Origin: Cytobacillus firmus DS1
GTDB lineage: Bacteria > Bacillota > Bacilli > Bacillales > Cytobacillaceae
Assembly (NCBI RefSeq): GCF_000565285.1
Contig: NZ_APVL01000003.1
Coordinates: forward strand, 124,001-188,000
Reading direction: 5' to 3'
Length of the DNA: 64,000 nucleotides
Shown: positions 9,124 to 23,237 of the stretch, one piece after another
How the letters are laid out: each line of letters starts with the position of its first letter
Numbering within the stretch: position 1 is the stretch's first letter
Program-made: the position numbers and the translations under genes
The notes under the pieces: model-generated
What the model was told of the DNA's origin: nothing
What the model saw: the letters and a program-made list of their open reading frames with translations, nothing else
Databases searched by the model: none

Positions 9124-10223
9124 TAACCGTCCACCTCCCCAAGGACAATATCAATTGCCCCTAAAATAGCAATCAAGTTCGCAATGTTTTCGCCTTCAAG
9201 CAATTTTGGGAGAATTTGAAGATTATAGAATGATGGCCTCCGGAATTTCATCCGGTATGGCTCCTTCTTTCCATCACTCGCGATATAGCAGCCGATTTCT
9301 CCCCTTGGAGATTCGATTCTGACAAATGCTTCCCCTTTGGGCGCTTTGATGATTTTCGGCACTTTTGCCAGAATATCGCCTTCTGACGGGAATTGCTCCA
9401 CCGCTTGTTCAAGGATTTTTAATGATTCTTCAATTTCCTGCATACGCACATGATACCTGGCCCATGCATCACCGCCGTCCTGAACGGCCACATCGAAATC
9501 AAAGCGATCATAGATGGAGTATGGCTCATCTTTGCGGAGATCCCATTTCACGCCTGTGCAGCGGAGATTTGCACCGCTCAGCGAGTAGTTTAAAGCATCC
9601 TCTTTCGTATACTTTCCTACCCCTTTGACACGGTTCATGAAAATTTCGTTTCCGGTTACCAGCTGATGGTAGCCTTTGAGCTGTTCACGCATATATGGAA
9701 CAAACTCTCTTACTTTATCAATCCAGCCCTCAGGAGCATCCCATTTTACACCGCCGACACGCATATAGTTAAACGTTAAGCGGCCTCCGGATATTTCATT
9801 CAGCATATTGATAATCATTTCACGCTCTCTGAATGCATACAGGAAGGGGCTTGTTGCCCCAATATCCAGTAAATATGTACCCCACCATACGAGATGGCTG
9901 GCAATCCGGCCAAGCTCCATGGTAATAATCCTCAGATATTCGGCCCGATCCGGAATTTTTAAATCCATCATCGTTTCAACCGCATGGACAAGAATATAGT
10001 TATTCGTCATAGCGGCAAGATAGTCCATTCGGTCAGTATAAGGAATAATTTGCGTATATTGCAGGTTTTCAGCTAATTTCTCCGTTCCGCGGTGCAGGTA
10101 GCCGATGACCGGTTTTGCCTCTTTGATGATCTCCCCGTCAATTTTCAGAACAAGACGAAAAACACCGTGCGTACTTGGATGCTGAGGTCCAACATTCAAT
10201 AGCATTTCTTCGGTTCGCAGCAA
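9123..10223 (-). CDS. nuoD: NADH-quinone oxidoreductase subunit D (49 kDa)
   Basis: A 366-residue peripheral subunit, homologous to the large subunit of [NiFe] hydrogenases but without the nickel cysteines, and forming the quinone pocket. Conserved NVGPQHPSTHGVFRLVLKID at the N-terminus (quinone-site His), RMDYLAAMTNN and the C-terminal GAIDIVLGEVDG. The start is a TTG at 10223 with GGAGGTG seven bases upstream. It lies 3 nt after nuoC. Length and both ends match Bacillus NuoD. Confidence 0.96.
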   Translation of the reverse strand: MLRTEEMLLNVGPQHPSTHGVFRLVLKIDGEIIKEAKPVIGYLHRGTEKLAENLQYTQIIPYTDRMDYLAAMTNNYILVHAVETMMDLKIPDRAEYLRIITMELGRIASHLVWWGTYLLDIGATSPFLYAFREREMIINMLNEISGGRLTFNYMRVGGVKWDAPEGWIDKVREFVPYMREQLKGYHQLVTGNEIFMNRVKGVGKYTKEDALNYSLSGANLRCTGVKWDLRKDEPYSIYDRFDFDVAVQDGGDAWARYHVRMQEIEESLKILEQAVEQFPSEGDILAKVPKIIKAPKGEAFVRIESPRGEIGCYIASDGKKEPYRMKFRRPSFYNLQILPKLLEGENIANLIAILGAIDIVLGEVDG

Positions 10224-10226
10224 TGG

Positions 10227-11618
10227 TTACACCTCCACATCGTACGGTTCATAGTCTTTGCGCAGCGGATGCCCGATCCAATCTTCCCCCAGCATTATCC
10301 GATATAAATTAGGATGTCCCTTGAACTGGATGCCCAGCAAATCATAAGCTTCACATTCCGGCCAATTCGCTCCTGCCCATAACGGCTGCAGTGAATCAAT
10401 CACCGGCTCATCACGGTCAATTTTAACCTTCAGTGCAACAGATTGGCGGTTTTTGTATGAGTATAAGTGAGCATACACTTCCATGTGGGTCTCAAAATCG
10501 GTGCCATGAAGCTCTGATAAATAATCAAAGCCAAGCTGTTCATTATATTTCAGGAATTCTGCTAATTTATAATATGATTCAGCCCTTGCAACCAAAGTCG
10601 GCACTTCCTTGGAGAGATTATTAATATAGTACTCTTCAAGAACATCAGATCCCAGGTTTTTTTCAATTACCTTTACATATTTATCAAGGTAAGGCTGATT
10701 AACGGATGGAGCTTTTTCTGCAGCTGGTTCAGCATCAGCCTTGCTTCCGGCAGCTTTTGCCTTCGCGGCGGCAGCGGCTGCGGCCTTTGCTTTCGCTGCT
10801 GCGATTGCCTTAGCCTTTTCGTCATCAGCTGATCGGTCAGCTTTGCCTGCTGCGGCTAATTTTGCTTTTGCAGCTGCGGCGGCTTTTGCCTTTGCGGCTG
10901 CAATCGCTTTTGCCTTTTCATCGTCCCCGCCTGCTTGTTTTGCTTGAGCTGCGGCTTTCGCTTTTGCTGCGGCGGCGGCTTTTGCTTTGGCGGCTGCAGC
11001 AGCCTTTTGCTTCGCCAGATCCATATCTTCGGCTGGAGCTTCCGCCTCAGCTTCTCCCTGCTCTTTCGCTTTCAGCTTTGCCAGGGCCGCTGCCTTTGCC
11101 TTCGCGGCTGCGGCGGCTTTTTGCTTCGCCAGATCCATATCTTCAGCTGGAGCTTCTGCCTCAGCTTCTCCCTGCTCTTTCGCTTTCAGCTTCGCCAGGG
11201 CTGCTGCCTTTGCCTTCGCGGCTGCGGCGGCTTTTTGCTTCGCCAGATCCATATCTTCAGCTGGAGCTTCTGCTTTTGCTTCTTCTTTTCCCTGCTCTTT
11301 TGCTTTCATCTTTGCCAAGGCTGCTGCCTTTGCCTTCGCGGCTGCGGCGGCTTTTTGCTTCGCCAGATCCATATCTTCAGCTGGAGCTTCTGCTTTTGCT
11401 TCTTCTTCTCCCTGCTCTTTTGCTTTCATTTTAGCCAGGGCAGCTGCCTTCGCCTTCGCGGCTGCTGCAGCTTTTTGCTTCGCCAGATCCATATCTTCTG
11501 CAGGTGTTTCTTCCTTTATTTCTCCCTGCTCTTTCGCTTTCATTTTAGCCAGGGCCGCTGCCTTCGCTTTTGCGGCAGCTTCTTTTTTCAGCTGTTCAAG
11601 ATTTTTTTCTCCGCTCAT
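10227..11618 (-). CDS. nuoC: NADH-quinone oxidoreductase subunit C with long Ala/Lys-rich repeat N-terminus
   Basis: 463 residues, of which only about the last 160 (from APSVNQPYL) are the conserved 30-kDa subunit, with the family signature WPECEAYDLLGIQFKGHPNL and the end HPLRKDYEPYD. The first 300 residues are a repeat region: five copies of a 38-40 residue unit (AEDMDLAKQKAAAAAKAK ... KAKEQGE), then two DDEKAKAIAAAKAKAAAAA blocks. The composition (Ala, Lys, Glu) suggests long charged helices. NuoC normally docks NuoD in the peripheral arm. ATG with GAAGGTGAT upstream, 3 nt after nuoB. The core function is certain; the role of the extension is unknown. Confidence 0.95.
   Translation of the reverse strand: MSGEKNLEQLKKEAAAKAKAAALAKMKAKEQGEIKEETPAEDMDLAKQKAAAAAKAKAAALAKMKAKEQGEEEAKAEAPAEDMDLAKQKAAAAAKAKAAALAKMKAKEQGKEEAKAEAPAEDMDLAKQKAAAAAKAKAAALAKLKAKEQGEAEAEAPAEDMDLAKQKAAAAAKAKAAALAKLKAKEQGEAEAEAPAEDMDLAKQKAAAAAKAKAAAAAKAKAAAQAKQAGGDDEKAKAIAAAKAKAAAAAKAKLAAAGKADRSADDEKAKAIAAAKAKAAAAAAAKAKAAGSKADAEPAAEKAPSVNQPYLDKYVKVIEKNLGSDVLEEYYINNLSKEVPTLVARAESYYKLAEFLKYNEQLGFDYLSELHGTDFETHMEVYAHLYSYKNRQSVALKVKIDRDEPVIDSLQPLWAGANWPECEAYDLLGIQFKGHPNLYRIMLGEDWIGHPLRKDYEPYDVEV
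10990..11590 (-). repeat. Coding tandem repeat inside nuoC (five 114/120-nt units)
   Basis: The anchor AGATCCATATCTTC recurs at 11017, 11131, 11245, 11365 and 11485, giving spacings of 114, 114, 120 and 120 nt, all in frame (38 or 40 codons). The units are nearly identical at DNA level, indicating recent duplication or homogenisation by slippage or recombination. Confidence 0.92.
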
Positions 11619-11621
11619 AGG

Positions 11622-12134
11622 TTAGATCACCTTCTTCCCAGTCTTAGCCTCATAACGGATTTTCTCTTTTAACTTATTAATTCCGTAAATCAATGCTGCC
11701 GGATTCGGCGGGCATCCTGGTATGTATACATCAACAGGGACAATCTGATCGACCCCTTTAACAACTGAGTAAGATTTCACATAAGGTCCTCCCGCAGTTG
11801 CACAGGAGCCCATCGCGATCACCCATTTTGGTTCAGGCATCTGATCATAAAGACGGCGGACAATAGGCGCCATTTTCTTTGTTACTGTACCTGAAACAAT
11901 CATGACATCAGACTGACGGGGAGATGTACGGAAAAAGGAACCAAAACGGTCCAAATCGTAATGAGATGAACCTACACCCATCATTTCAATGGCACAGCAA
12001 GCAAGCCCGAAGGTCATTGGCCACAATGAATTACTCCGCGCCCACGCTTTAATCTGTTCCAAAGTTGCCATAAACACATTGCGCTGCAGTTCTTCCATTT
12101 CTTCCGGTGTAATATTATCCAGCTTTAAATCCAT
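11622..12134 (-). CDS. nuoB: NADH-quinone oxidoreductase subunit B (N2 cluster)
   Basis: About 170 residues, carrying the terminal [4Fe-4S] cluster N2. [10 protein letters not shown] holds the unusual adjacent cysteine pair, and [10 protein letters not shown] and [10 protein letters not shown] hold the other two ligands. The start is set at ATG 12134 (MDLKLDN) with GAAGGTG upstream; the frame is open to 12155, but that would lie deep inside nuoA. Overlaps the end of nuoA by 10 nt. Confidence 0.95.
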   Translation of the reverse strand: MDLKLDNITPEEMEELQRNVFMATLEQIKAWARSNSLWPMTFGLACCAIEMMGVGSSHYDLDRFGSFFRTSPRQSDVMIVSGTVTKKMAPIVRRLYDQMPEPKWVIAMGSCATAGGPYVKSYSVVKGVDQIVPVDVYIPGCPPNPAALIYGINKLKEKIRYEAKTGKKVI

Positions 12135-12499
12135 TTCAGCACCTTCTTTTTCCATGCATAAACAAGTCCAATTATTAGCATAAATACAAAAATCAGCATC
12201 TCAATCAATGCAAAAATACCAAGCTTCTCATATGCCACTGCCCACGGGTACAAAAATACTGTTTCCACATCAAAAATGACAAACATCAGGGCAAAAATAT
12301 AATAGCGGACATTGAACTGCACCCTCGAATCATGGAATGGCTCAATCCCGCTTTCATATGTGGTATACTTTGTATCATATGGCTTATAGGGCCGCAAAAG
12401 CTTTCCCAAAAACAAAGCCACCACAGGCAGCAAAACGCCCAGGCACAAAAACACGAAAACTATCAAATAGTTATTCTGGTATAAATTCCAAAGCTCCAT
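12125..12499 (-). CDS. nuoA: NADH-quinone oxidoreductase subunit A
   Basis: A 124-residue membrane subunit (ND3-like) with three helices. The conserved loop [24 protein letters not shown]-type region and the acidic helix [18 protein letters not shown] are present. The start is the ATG at 12499 behind GGAGGGG; an in-frame TTG at 12514 is part of the ribosome-binding region. First gene of the operon, with a good sigma-A promoter about 60 nt upstream. Confidence 0.95.
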   Translation of the reverse strand: MELWNLYQNNYLIVFVFLCLGVLLPVVALFLGKLLRPYKPYDTKYTTYESGIEPFHDSRVQFNVRYYIFALMFVIFDVETVFLYPWAVAYEKLGIFALIEMLIFVFMLIIGLVYAWKKKVLKWI

Positions 12500-12555
12500 G
12501 CCCTTCCCCTCCAATGCTGAAAATTTTCACAACATTTAAACATGTAACCGTAACC

Positions 12556-12584
12556 ATTATACACCCTACTCTCCCATGTGTCGA
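12556..12584 (-). promoter_or_regulatory. Sigma-A promoter of the nuo operon
   Basis: TCGACA, 17 nt, TATAAT on the minus strand: five of six and six of six matches with ideal spacing. The predicted transcript starts near 12548, leaving a leader of about 50 nt before nuoA. The remainder of the 12500-13029 gap between the divergent nuoA and the LysM/3D gene is AT-rich and shows no gene. Confidence 0.8.
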
Positions 12585-13029
12585 CACAACCTCAGACTAT
12601 TATTGGAAATTCTCGCTGCACGCAAAAATGGATCTCCGGGAGAGAATTTCATTGCCAAGTTTGATACACCTTCCTTAGATTATATGAGCTTGCCCCCTGT
12701 CAATATCCATGAAATTCTTCTTTATATTCATCTGCCATTAAAAAACAAATTCTCTGCTTTGTCAGTGAGATATGTAACACCCCAGAATAATTTTCCTTCT
12801 TAACACCCCTAGGAAAAACTTTCTATTTAAACCATCTTAAGGTTTAAATATATCAAATATGACTATTTCTAAGGCTTTTCGTCCATCCAGTATGAACATT
12901 ATGATGTTTTTCCATTTCTTCGTTATTTTCCTGAAATGTGCGTAATTTAATTATAACTTCTCTGTTCTTTTACTCAGAATTTTCTGTGCTAGCATTAAAT
13001 TTATCAACAACGTTAATAGGAGGTTTAAC

Positions 13030-13752
13030 ATGAAAAAGTATTTTTATTATCTGCTCGCGAGCTTAACTATCTGGAGCACAGCAGGTATAAGCGCATATGC
13101 AGAAGAAGTAACTGTAAAAAAAGGGGATACTCTTTGGTCCATAGCACAAAAACATGAGGTGTCCGTTCAGGAAATTAAAAACTGGAATGGCCTATCCAAG
13201 GATTTGATTCACCCAAATGATAAACTTGATGTTTCTCCTGAAGAAATATACATAGTAGAATCCGGTGATACTCTCTGGAATATTGCCAAAACATACAATG
13301 TAAGTGTACATAACCTTAAGAAGTGGAATCAGCTGAAATCCGATTTTATTAAACCTGGATTAGAGCTTATCATCTATAAAAATGGATCAATGAAAAAAAA
13401 TACCGCTAATCCTAAGACGGTCGTAAAAGCTGCTAACACCAATAAGCCTGCAGCAAAAGAGGGCAAAAACCTGACTGTGACAGCAACTGCCTATACAGCG
13501 AGCTGTGAAGGATGTATCGGCATTACAAAAACAGGAGTCAATCTTATCGATAATCCGGATGAAAAAGTAATTGCTGTTGATCCGGACGTAATTCCTTTGG
13601 GTTCTAAAGTATTTGTAGAAGGATATGGCTATGCAACTGCCGAAGATATAGGCGGCGGAATTAACGGACATGAAATTGATGTGTTTATTCCTGGAGAACA
13701 GGATGCACTGCAGTGGGGAAGAAAAGATGTAAAGGTTACTATCCTAAATTAA
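13030..13752 (+). CDS. Secreted LysM-LysM-3D cell-wall protein (YocH-like)
   Basis: 240 residues. Signal peptide about 1-24 (ends GISAYA), two LysM peptidoglycan-binding modules (starting VKKGDTLWSIAQKHEVSV and VESGDTLWNIAKTYNVSV), a Lys/Ala/Asn linker, then a C-terminal 3D domain with its conserved aspartates (IAVDPDVIPLG, AEDIGGGINGHEIDVF), the MltA-like barrel found in Bacillus YocH and YabE. Predicted secreted muralytic enzyme. Strong AGGAGG upstream. YocH of B. subtilis is a WalRK target; no clear WalR box was found here. Divergent from nuo. Confidence 0.9.
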   Translation: MKKYFYYLLASLTIWSTAGISAYAEEVTVKKGDTLWSIAQKHEVSVQEIKNWNGLSKDLIHPNDKLDVSPEEIYIVESGDTLWNIAKTYNVSVHNLKKWNQLKSDFIKPGLELIIYKNGSMKKNTANPKTVVKAANTNKPAAKEGKNLTVTATAYTASCEGCIGITKTGVNLIDNPDEKVIAVDPDVIPLGSKVFVEGYGYATAEDIGGGINGHEIDVFIPGEQDALQWGRKDVKVTILN

Positions 13753-13754
13753 TC

Positions 13755-13790
13755 AAAGAGGTCTCTCACTGCAGGGACCTCTTTGTTCAT
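13755..13790 (+). terminator. Intrinsic terminator after the LysM/3D gene
   Basis: Perfect 9-bp stem AAAGAGGTC / GACCTCTTT with a 12-nt loop, starting just after the stop codon and followed by a T-rich stretch. Could work in both directions, because the next gene converges. Confidence 0.8.
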
Positions 13791-13803
13791 TTGCTTTATT
13801 CAT

Positions 13804-14040
13804 TTATAGGCTGCTTTTTGTAAAGTATGTTTCACATACCCGGCAAAAAGCTTTTAATAGATTTTGCATACATCTGATCCGGGTCGCTTCGTCAAATAAG
13901 AACACATTGAATATCTCCGCTTCAAGCATAAGGAATACTTTCATGGTGGCATCATCATTATTGCTTACATGATTATTTGTAAAATAGCTGATTAACTCTC
14001 TTTCATAATATTCTATCGTTCCAAATAATACAGTAGACAA
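13804..14040 (-). CDS. Small protein of unknown function
   Basis: 78 residues, mixed hydrophobic and charged (IEYYERELISYFTNNH near the N-terminus, three cysteines towards the C-terminus), with no membrane segment or recognisable family. The TTG at 14040 is preferred over a GTG at 14049 because AGGGGG lies eight bases before it and would overlap the GTG. Monocistronic, converging on the LysM/3D gene. Reality as a gene rests on the ribosome binding site and the placement. Confidence 0.5.
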   Translation of the reverse strand: MSTVLFGTIEYYERELISYFTNNHVSNNDDATMKVFLMLEAEIFNVFLFDEATRIRCMQNLLKAFCRVCETYFTKSSL

Positions 14041-14261
14041 GGATATCACCCCCTGGTTTTCTCAAACCTTGTCTTTCTAAGCACATGTTGATACTATATG
14101 ACTCTATTCAACGGCTTTCAACAAAATCTGACACTTTTAACAAAATAGATAAATTAGTTAAAATAGCCATTCCTTTTTAATATAAATGAAATATAGCTGT
14201 TTCCTTTGAAATTAATTTTTGTGATAAAGTTATATTAAGAGCTAAAATAGGAGAATTACTT

Positions 14262-14447
14262 ATGACTAAAAACAACTGCCCAGCTATTCAAAAATTCGAG
14301 GAGCTCGTTAAAAAAAGCAATGAGCTAAAAAGGGAGCTGGATGTCACTCCTTTTGAAGATAAACAAAAGTTCATGAGCCTTCTAAAAAAACTCATGACCG
14401 TGCATAAGAATTTGGACCAGTTAACCTTATATGACCAGACAAAGTGA
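14262..14447 (+). CDS. Small helical protein of unknown function
   Basis: 61 residues, strongly charged and predicted helical (KFEELVKKSNELKRELD, KLMTVHKNLDQL), no membrane segment, unrecognised. AATAGGAG is well placed before the ATG and a clean terminator follows, so it is probably a real single-gene transcript. A small coiled-coil or regulatory peptide is possible, but nothing shows its role. Confidence 0.6.
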   Translation: MTKNNCPAIQKFEELVKKSNELKRELDVTPFEDKQKFMSLLKKLMTVHKNLDQLTLYDQTK

Positions 14448-14462
14448 AAGTAAAAATAAATG

Positions 14463-14490
14463 AAGGACAGGCATTTGCCTGTCCTTTCTT
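14463..14490 (+). terminator. Intrinsic terminator of the 61-residue gene
   Basis: 10-bp stem AAGGACAGGC / GCCTGTCCTT with an ATTT loop and a following TCTTC run. Confidence 0.8.
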
Positions 14491-14500
14491 CATGTATCCG

Positions 14501-14534
14501 CATCAACCACTCAACCACCAACATATCAACCATC
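14501..14534. repeat. Family D 34-nt repeat (copy 1)
   Basis: CATCAACCACTCAACCACC followed by AACATATCAACCATC. It matches 27397-27430 at 33 of 34 positions although the two sites are 13 kb apart. On the other strand it reads as repeated GGTTG words. Confidence 0.8.
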
Positions 14535-14613
14535 AATAAAGTGAAACTTCAATTGTTTCCTCCGAGTCTTGAAGTGGGGGTCTTACTGCCCGTTAGACTG
14601 CGATAAAATCCAC

Positions 14614-14650
14614 CTAAAAAAACAGGCTGCCCTCTTGATGGCAGCCTGTT
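14614..14650 (-). terminator. Intrinsic terminator of ftsZ
   Basis: 11-bp perfect stem AACAGGCTGCC / GGCAGCCTGTT, 8 nt after the ftsZ stop, followed on the minus strand by TTTTT. Confidence 0.88.
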
Positions 14651-14657
14651 TCTATCA

Positions 14658-15824
14658 TTAGCGTCTTCTGCGGTTTCTAAGGAACGCCGGTGTATCAAGT
14701 GACTCTTCCTGCGGGTCAGCCTGCACACGATAATTATCCTGAACCGGTTCCCGATATTCTCTAGGCTCTCTAACCGGACGGCGATTGCTTGGTTCTTCTG
14801 CATAATGATATGTATGATCATATTCTTTTTCTACAGGAGGTCTTGAACTCGGTTTAGCTCTTAACTCCTCTTGTTCATTGAAGCCGGTAGCGATAACCGT
14901 AACAAGAATTTCTTCCTTTAAGGAATCATTTATGACTGAACCAAAAATCATATTCACTTCTTCATCTGAAGCAGAAGCAACAATATCTGCAGCCTCCTGC
15001 ACTTCATATAAGCTGATATTTGCTCCGCCTGTAATGTTCATGATGACGCCGCGGGCTCCGTTAATGGACGTTTCAAGCAGCGGACTTGATATGGCTTTAC
15101 GGGCAGCTTCAGCCGCACGGTCCTCCCCAGTGGCAATTCCGATCCCCATTAAAGCTGTTCCTTTGTGAGACATAACAGTTTTAACATCGGCAAAATCGAG
15201 GTTAATTAAACCAGGAACTGCAATCAGGTCAGAAATGCCCTGTACGCCTTGGCGAAGAACATTATCCGCTTCCATAAACGCTTCAAGCATAGGTGTTTTC
15301 TTATCAATAATCTCCAATAAGCGATCATTTGGAATAATAATTAGCGTATCAACAGCTTTTTTCATGGCTTCGATGCCTGCATCAGCATTGGCTGCACGCT
15401 TGCGTCCTTCAAATTTGAAAGGGCGTGTTACCACACCGATTGTCAGTGCACCCACTTCACGTGCAATGCGTGCAATAGCAGGAGCAGCACCTGTTCCGGT
15501 TCCGCCGCCCATTCCGGCAGTAACGAATACCATGTCGGCACCCTTCAGCACTTCACGAAGCTGGCTTTCACTTTCCTCAGCTGCTTTTCTGCCCACTTCA
15601 GGATTAGCCCCTGCACCCAGGCCCCTTGTTAAGGCTGCACCGATTTGCATGGTTACTTCTGCCTTTGATTGATTTAGAGCTTGTCCATCTGTATTGACAG
15701 CAATAAACTCTACTCCCTCAACTCCATGTTCGATCATCCGATTTACAGCGTTATTCCCCCCGCCGCCGACTCCGATGACTTTGATCGTAGCGTATTGGTC
15801 TATATTTGTATCAAACTCCAGCAT
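14658..15824 (-). CDS. ftsZ: Stand-alone cell-division GTPase FtsZ, probable paralogue
   Basis: 388 residues, full length. GTPase core with [18 protein letters not shown] at the N-terminus, the tubulin signature GGGTGTG at 106-112, the synergy loop NLDFADV at 208-214, a variable Arg/Pro/Glu-rich linker from about 318, and an intact C-terminal tail [12 protein letters not shown], the binding site for FtsA, SepF and EzrA. It should therefore polymerise and join the divisome. The location is wrong for the normal division gene: no ftsA upstream, no division-and-wall cluster, instead atpC on one side and small genes on the other. The canonical copy is presumably elsewhere. Strong AAGGAGGAG site; own terminator. 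Confidence 0.95.
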   Translation of the reverse strand: MLEFDTNIDQYATIKVIGVGGGGNNAVNRMIEHGVEGVEFIAVNTDGQALNQSKAEVTMQIGAALTRGLGAGANPEVGRKAAEESESQLREVLKGADMVFVTAGMGGGTGTGAAPAIARIAREVGALTIGVVTRPFKFEGRKRAANADAGIEAMKKAVDTLIIIPNDRLLEIIDKKTPMLEAFMEADNVLRQGVQGISDLIAVPGLINLDFADVKTVMSHKGTALMGIGIATGEDRAAEAARKAISSPLLETSINGARGVIMNITGGANISLYEVQEAADIVASASDEEVNMIFGSVINDSLKEEILVTVIATGFNEQEELRAKPSSRPPVEKEYDHTYHYAEEPSNRRPVREPREYREPVQDNYRVQADPQEESLDTPAFLRNRRRR

Positions 15825-15867
15825 TGCGGCTCCTCCTTTTATTCAAATAGACTTGCATGATAGCTTT

Positions 15868-15910
15868 AAAAAAGAGAGTAACCTTTAAAGGTTTACTCTC
15901 TTCTATTGTA
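15868..15910 (-). terminator. Terminator-like hairpin in the ftsZ leader, overlapping a possible -10 box
   Basis: Minus strand: AGAGAGTA-A-ACCTTT pairs with AAAGGT-TACTCTCT, followed by TTTTTT, 44 nt before the ftsZ ATG. TACAAT (15905-15910) at its upstream edge could be a -10, but the matching -35 (TCGAAT) is poor. A transcript starting there would lack part of the 5' arm and escape termination, whereas read-through from atp would be stopped. The last point is inference. Confidence 0.6.
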
Positions 15911-15989
15911 AAGGCCTATATAAAAGAATTCGAGTGATATATCTCTTTTTTGGGGCAATTTTCTCAAAATTCGGGTGGTAAATATTTCT

Positions 15990-16026
15990 GAAACAAAAAC
16001 ACCCCCCAGCCAGGCCAGGAGGTGTT
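15990..16026 (-). terminator. Intrinsic terminator of the atp operon
   Basis: Stem AACACCTCC / GGGGGTGTT (one G-T pair) just after atpC, followed by TTTTGTTTC on the minus strand. Confidence 0.85.
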
Positions 16027-16037
16027 GTGAATTATTA

Positions 16038-16448
<411 letters not shown>

Positions 16449-16467
16449 TTACCCTCCTGGTCCAGAA

Positions 16468-17910
<1,443 letters not shown>

Positions 17911-17959
17911 TCACGTAATGGGAGCGTACAGGCAGCAACCCGTTCTCCGCATTTCGTTT

Positions 17960-18143
17960 GTGTCTAGCTCCAGCGCCTAGCCCCTCGAGGTCATAAGCCA
18001 ATCCCTTCCGGAAGGAAAGAACACCTTCCAGAAGGGCTCGGCTTATGCTTGTCGGACTTGCACAGGATGTGCTGACGTCAACGTTCGCCACAGGACGTGG
18101 CGGCATTTAGTTGACGTTCATCTGAATAGGCGCTTCCGCTTTT
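17960..18143. repeat. Family A dispersed repeat (copy A3) inside the atp operon
   Basis: Opposite orientation to A1 and A2: begins TGTCTAGCTCCAGCGCC and ends GGCGCTTCCGC, with an internal CACAGGACGTGGCG block. Fills the atpG-atpD gap, ending about 6 nt from the atpG stop. No gene is disrupted. Confidence 0.85.
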
Positions 18144-18148
18144 CGTTT

Positions 18149-19012
<864 letters not shown>

Positions 19013-19098
19013 TCACCACCCTTTTTCAAAGTTTGTCAGACCCTAACAAGAGAAGCAAAGGGAGGGGATTGTACCCCTAACCTTAATTGCATGCTCTA

Positions 19099-20622
<1,524 letters not shown>

Positions 20623-20631
20623 CTACGAATC

Positions 20632-21731
<1,100 letters not shown>

Positions 21732-21776
21732 TCATATGCATGATTCCGAATTAGTTTACATAAAAAAACATAAAGG

Positions 21777-21810
21777 AATGGCGAAGGTTCATGGAATGAT
21801 CTTCGCCATT
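21777..21810. other. Intercistronic hairpin between atpE and atpF
   Basis: Perfect 10-bp stem AATGGCGAAG / CTTCGCCATT with a 14-nt loop, 25 nt downstream of the atpE stop. The minus-strand sequence after it (CCTTTATGTTTTTTTATG) delays the T-run, so it is a weak terminator or a 3'-end stabiliser, which could raise c-subunit expression relative to downstream genes. Confidence 0.65.
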
Positions 21811-21834
21811 TTTGAACGATTGGTACAGTATTAA

Positions 21835-22086
<252 letters not shown>

Positions 22087-22122
22087 TTAAAATGTTTTGT
22101 CCATAAAATGAACAGGTATATA

Positions 22123-22842
<720 letters not shown>

Positions 22843-22857
22843 TCACCTCTCTTCCCG

Positions 22858-23232
22858 CTATTTACGTAAATGAAAAGATTGAAGAAAATAATCTATCATA
22901 ATGACAATATAGGATGTCATTAATCCAAATACCACACTGATCAGATGCAGCTTTTCAGGATATTCCAGTGCGACCATGACAGCAAATACTGCTGTAGCCA
23001 TCCTGGATACCGTTCCAAGTGAACGCACCTTCTCGCCTCTCTCGACCGCCTCTCCAAATTGCAGCGCCTTTCGGGAAATCAGCCACAAATTGAACAAACT
23101 TAAGCATGTACCAAAGATCAAGCCAAGAAAAATAGATTGATATGGTGTAAAGCCCCAGCCGAGAACGTAAACAGACAACAAAAGGAATATGTATTTTCGC
23201 TGTCTCAGAAAAGTTGCTTTGATCTCCGGCAT
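22858..23232 (-). CDS. atpI: ATP synthase accessory protein I
   Basis: About 124 residues with four predicted membrane helices, member of the AtpI family that aids c-ring assembly. The ATG at 23232 (MPEIKATFLRQ) is placed well behind AGGAG; an ATG three codons earlier (23241) overlaps the atpZ stop as ATGA but leaves almost no spacing to the same AGGAG, so either is possible. Between atpZ and atpB. Confidence 0.92.
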   Translation of the reverse strand: MPEIKATFLRQRKYIFLLLSVYVLGWGFTPYQSIFLGLIFGTCLSLFNLWLISRKALQFGEAVERGEKVRSLGTVSRMATAVFAVMVALEYPEKLHLISVVFGLMTSYIVIMIDYFLQSFHLRK

Positions 23233-23237
23233 GATGT

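Noticed and set aside
11003-11590. CRISPR-like periodic repeats
   Set aside because: The 114/120-nt period is in frame and codes for nuoC; there are no unique spacers and no cas genes.
10862-11672. Three long plus-strand reading frames (190-245 codons) opposite nuoC
   Set aside because: They mirror the GC-rich Ala/Lys repeats of nuoC, which keep several frames open; no start signal, and the products are Leu/Cys/Phe-rich repeats with no family.
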